From the NCBI RefSeq assembly GCF_003122215.1, contig NZ_QEYD01000008.1:168921-232920 (forward strand): a stretch of DNA of 64,000 nucleotides. Direction: 5' to 3'. This DNA is from Pararhodobacter marinus (GTDB lineage: Bacteria; Pseudomonadota; Alphaproteobacteria; Rhodobacterales; Rhodobacteraceae). Numbering within the stretch: the first letter of the stretch is position 1; every line of letters starts with the position of its first letter. Below are positions 61,883 to 64,000 of the stretch, piece by piece. Both the position numbers and the translations under genes were made by a program. Under the pieces are notes generated by a model. The model did no database searches. It saw nothing but the letters and a program-made list of their open reading frames with translations, and was not told the origin of the DNA.

Positions 61883-62599
61883 CTAGAGCGCGTGGGCGGC
61901 CATCGTCCGATAGGCGGGCAAGGCCGCCTCGGCCAGCCGCGCGCCCCAATCATCGAGTTGCGGCAGCGGCCCCTCGGCGACCTCGAACCCGGTCGAGCGG
62001 TGGACGGCGTTGTACCAATGCGCAGCCCAGACCCCGTCATAGGCTTTCGGCCCGGCGGACCAGTGCAGCATCTGCGGGCGCCAGCCGATCCCGAGCGCGG
62101 CGCAGAGCGCGCGCAGCCTGCCCTCGGGATCGGCCCTGAGCGCGGTGGAATCCAAGACCGGCGGCGCCGTGCCCGTCTGCTGCGCCACGCGGTCGAACAG
62201 CTCGACCTGCCGCTGGAATCCCAGCTCGGCCAGGTCGGGGCGTTCGCGCTTTTGCAGATAGGACGCCACGACCCGCGCCGGGTGACGGATCAGGAACGCG
62301 TGGCGGCAGGCCGCCATCCAGTCGAGCGGCACGCCGTCCAGCATGTGTTGCGTCATGTGCTTCTGATACCAGAGCGGCTGATCGGTCTCGGCCTGCAGAT
62401 CCCGTGCCACCTGTGCCGGATCCTGATGCTGACTGGCCATCACCTCGGCCCGCATCGGGTGCTCGAGCCCGGTCTTCGCCAGATAGGCGGCATAGAAGGG
62501 CTCGTCGCTGACCGTGCAATCGCCCCGCGCGGCGAAGGCATACATCATCGCCGTCGACAGGTTGCGCGGCCCTGACCACATCGCGATGCGGATCGTCAT
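61883..62599 (-). CDS. Sulfotransferase-family protein
   Basis: A 238-residue P-loop sulfotransferase-like protein. The nucleotide loop is MWSGPRNLSTAMMYAFAARGD, given here as WSGPRNLSTAMM, with the 3'-phosphate-binding FLIRHPARVVASYLQKR later, matching the PSB and 3'PB elements. Acceptor unknown. Many members of this bacterial branch are annotated only by fold. It begins 28 nt after the lipase-like gene and ends 40 nt before paaX, on the same strand. Confidence 0.78.
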   Translation of the reverse strand: MTIRIAMWSGPRNLSTAMMYAFAARGDCTVSDEPFYAAYLAKTGLEHPMRAEVMASQHQDPAQVARDLQAETDQPLWYQKHMTQHMLDGVPLDWMAACRHAFLIRHPARVVASYLQKRERPDLAELGFQRQVELFDRVAQQTGTAPPVLDSTALRADPEGRLRALCAALGIGWRPQMLHWSAGPKAYDGVWAAHWYNAVHRSTGFEVAEGPLPQLDDWGARLAEAALPAYRTMAAHAL

Positions 62600-62627
62600 G
62601 CTGTTGCGTCTCCCGGATCGGAGCGGC

Positions 62628-63371
62628 TCAGGCCGGCCCCCGCTGCGCCAGCTTGCGAAAGGCGCCGGCCAGCGTGATGCCGTGATCGAACACGCCGTTG
62701 CGCAGGAATTCAAGCACCTCGGCCATGGCGAGCGGATTCATCATGATCAGCGTATGCGAGGCATTGACGGTGACATGGTCGCGCATCCCCTCGACCCTCG
62801 TGCTGGCGACCGAGACCGTGCCGTCCGAGCGCGCGCCGATCATCGCCGCGCCGATCGGGTTGATCGGCACATCGCCCGCGATCACTCCCAGCTCGAAATC
62901 GACGGGCGGCAGCTGGTTGGGCACCGAATCGGCGCCGGTTCCCAGCTGCACCGTGGCGGGGCCGTTGAGAAAAGTCGCCACCTCGTCGAGAAACTCGTTC
63001 GCGCGGATCGCATCGACCAGCTCGCTGCCATGATTGGGCGGCGCCAGCATCACCACGCGGCCCAGATTGGGCGGATGTCCCTGCGACAGCCAGGCGCGCA
63101 CCAGGATGCCGCCCAGGGAATGGGTGACGAAATGCATCCGTTCCATCCCGCATTGGCGCGCCGAACGCCCGACATAGCTTACCAGCTCGGAAATCGGGGC
63201 ATCGTCCGAGGGATAGGTCTCGTTGATCACCCGGTAGCCGTGGTAAGCCAGCACCTGCTGCAGGATCAGCATCGAGGCCTCGGACCGCGCAAGCCCGTGC
63301 AGCAGCACCACGCAATCGGCGCGGGCAGGTAGGGGCAGGGCCAGGAACAGGATCAGGAAAAGCTGTCGCAT
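62628..63371 (-). CDS. Secreted alpha/beta hydrolase, lipase-like
   Basis: A 247-residue exported hydrolase. The signal peptide is MRQLFLILFLALPLPARA; the mature part has the oxyanion-type VVLLHGLARS, the nucleophile elbow FVTHSLGGILVR (Ser about residue 96), MLAPPNHGSEL and a C-terminal His in NASHTLIMMNP. Resembles PGAP1/lipase class 2 hydrolases; the substrate is unknown. Confidence 0.85.
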   Translation of the reverse strand: MRQLFLILFLALPLPARADCVVLLHGLARSEASMLILQQVLAYHGYRVINETYPSDDAPISELVSYVGRSARQCGMERMHFVTHSLGGILVRAWLSQGHPPNLGRVVMLAPPNHGSELVDAIRANEFLDEVATFLNGPATVQLGTGADSVPNQLPPVDFELGVIAGDVPINPIGAAMIGARSDGTVSVASTRVEGMRDHVTVNASHTLIMMNPLAMAEVLEFLRNGVFDHGITLAGAFRKLAQRGPA

Positions 63372-63444
63372 GGTCCGACTATAAGCCGCCCCGCGGGAAT
63401 GCACGAGACCGCGCAGGGGCGAGACGCGAGGGGACGGGGACACG

Positions 63445-63897
63445 ATGACGCGAGGAGCAAGACCGATCCGGCTGGCAGTGCGCGCCCTGATATTGCGCGC
63501 CGGGCGCCTGCTGATCGTGAACGCCTATCCGGGGGATCAGAGCGACCTGTGGTGCGCGCCGGGCGGCGGCGCCGAGCCGGGCGCCTCGCTGCCCGACAAT
63601 CTTGTCCGCGAAGTGCACGAGGAGACCGGCATCGCCATCCGCGTCGGCACCCCGTGCCTGGTCAACGAATTCCACGACCCCGCGCGCGGTTTCCACCAGG
63701 TCGACATCTATTTCCGCGCACGCGTGGTCGCGGTTCCCAAGGGCCCGTGGATGGATAGCGAAGGTGTCGTGAACCGTCAGCGCTGGGTGAGCGAGCCCGA
63801 GCTGCGCGCGCTGCGCTTCAAGCCCGATACGCTGCCCGACATCGCGTTCGGTGAAGGCGGCATCGGCTACGACCCGCTGGAATTGCTGGTGCGCTGA
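63445..63897 (+). CDS. NUDIX hydrolase
   Basis: A 150-residue nucleoside-diphosphate-linked-moiety hydrolase. The Nudix box is GGGAEPGASLPDNLVREVHEETGI, recognisable as GG-x-AEPG and REVHEETGI (Mg-binding Glu pair). It has a start LAVRALILRAGRLLIVNAYP (in parts) typical of the family. The exact substrate cannot be told. It is divergent from the lipase-like gene by 73 nt. Confidence 0.88.
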   Translation: MTRGARPIRLAVRALILRAGRLLIVNAYPGDQSDLWCAPGGGAEPGASLPDNLVREVHEETGIAIRVGTPCLVNEFHDPARGFHQVDIYFRARVVAVPKGPWMDSEGVVNRQRWVSEPELRALRFKPDTLPDIAFGEGGIGYDPLELLVR

Positions 63898-63935
63898 TAC
63901 CCCGCGCGTCCTTTTTTTGCTGCTGCTCCCGAAGG

Positions 63936-63984
63936 CGGGGGATCCTCCCCCGGACCCCCTGGGATATTTGGGGAACAAAGATGG
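63936..63984 (+). repeat. Dispersed two-box element, B form, with hairpin (E14)
   Basis: Hairpin CGGGGGA/TCCCCCG (63936-63952), 9 nt (GACCCCCTG), then GGATATTT, 4 nt, AACAAAGATGG (63962-63984). It begins 38 nt after the NUDIX stop, same orientation. CTTTTTTTGC at 63910-63919 just before is not preceded by a clear stem. Confidence 0.75.
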
Positions 63985-64000
63985 CGCGGCAGGCTTTCGT

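Overview
The window reads as a high-GC alphaproteobacterial chromosome, most likely Rhodobacterales (Paracoccaceae/Rhodobacteraceae; Paracoccus- or Rhodovulum-like). The grounds are very GC-rich third codon positions, the folP-glmM pair, the Rhodobacterales form of the paa cluster, an extensin-like protein, a Hint-domain protein, and a dispersed intergenic motif of a kind I associate with this order. There are no rRNA or tRNA genes, no CRISPR array, no insertion sequence and no prophage. Nearly everything looks like ordinary core or semi-core chromosome. The species call is inference.

Layout. 1-5.1 kb: the 3' end of folP, glmM, then the zinc-uptake block (zur-znuC-znuB on the minus strand, divergent from znuA, sharing a Zur-type palindrome). 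5.2-12.7 kb: SRAP/HMCES protein, citrate synthase, glutamyl-tRNA synthetase, a ComEC-like membrane protein, a Hint-domain protein and a small membrane protein. 12.9-18.5 kb: rpsD behind a strong promoter and a roughly 230-nt structured leader, hisC-tyrA, an extensin-like protein and a thiolase. 18.6-25.4 kb: a hybrid histidine kinase, YggT, RecQ with two HRDC-like repeats, a hemolysin III-like protein, a thioesterase-like protein and an unknown protein. 25.4-30.2 kb: leuA behind a 35-codon Leu-rich leader peptide with an 11-bp hairpin, a sodium:solute symporter with a tiny partner, and hisA. 30.2-39.6 kb: GT87-GDPD-CaiB-FAD oxidase, an Rrf2 (NsrR-like) regulator, and a GntR/kinase unit divergent from an acyl-CoA dehydrogenase and an SDR. 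39.6-42.5 kb: rnr (RNase R) inside a 215-bp inverted repeat. 42.5-49.7 kb: orphan YjhX-type toxin, ghrA, and the cell-shape operon mreBCD-mrdA-rodA. 49.8-52.9 kb: WYL regulator, VOC, EVE, DUF2147 and EamA proteins. 52.9-61.9 kb: phenylacetate degradation cluster paaX-J-A-B-C-D-E-(ferritin-like)-Z. 61.9-64 kb: sulfotransferase-like, lipase-like and NUDIX proteins.

The paa genes act together. PaaA/B/C/D/E epoxidise phenylacetyl-CoA, PaaZ opens the ring, PaaJ performs the thiolytic steps, and PaaX represses. A long spaced inverted repeat with the same 6-N27-6 geometry that I recall for the E. coli PaaX operator lies at the paaJ promoter. The phenylacetyl-CoA ligase and the isomerase, hydratase and dehydrogenase steps are not in the window.

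The least explained structure is a dispersed two-box element. Seven copies read GGATATTT-N4-AACAAAGAYG and seven read GAGTATTT-N5-AGAATGAARG or a close variant, each usually just downstream of a GC-rich hairpin. All lie between genes, except one that supplies the last codons and stop of a gene. Most follow the 3' end of a co-oriented gene, and three times two copies face each other. The two arms around rnr each carry one such facing pair plus about 140 bp of further repeat. These are my main candidates for something undescribed.
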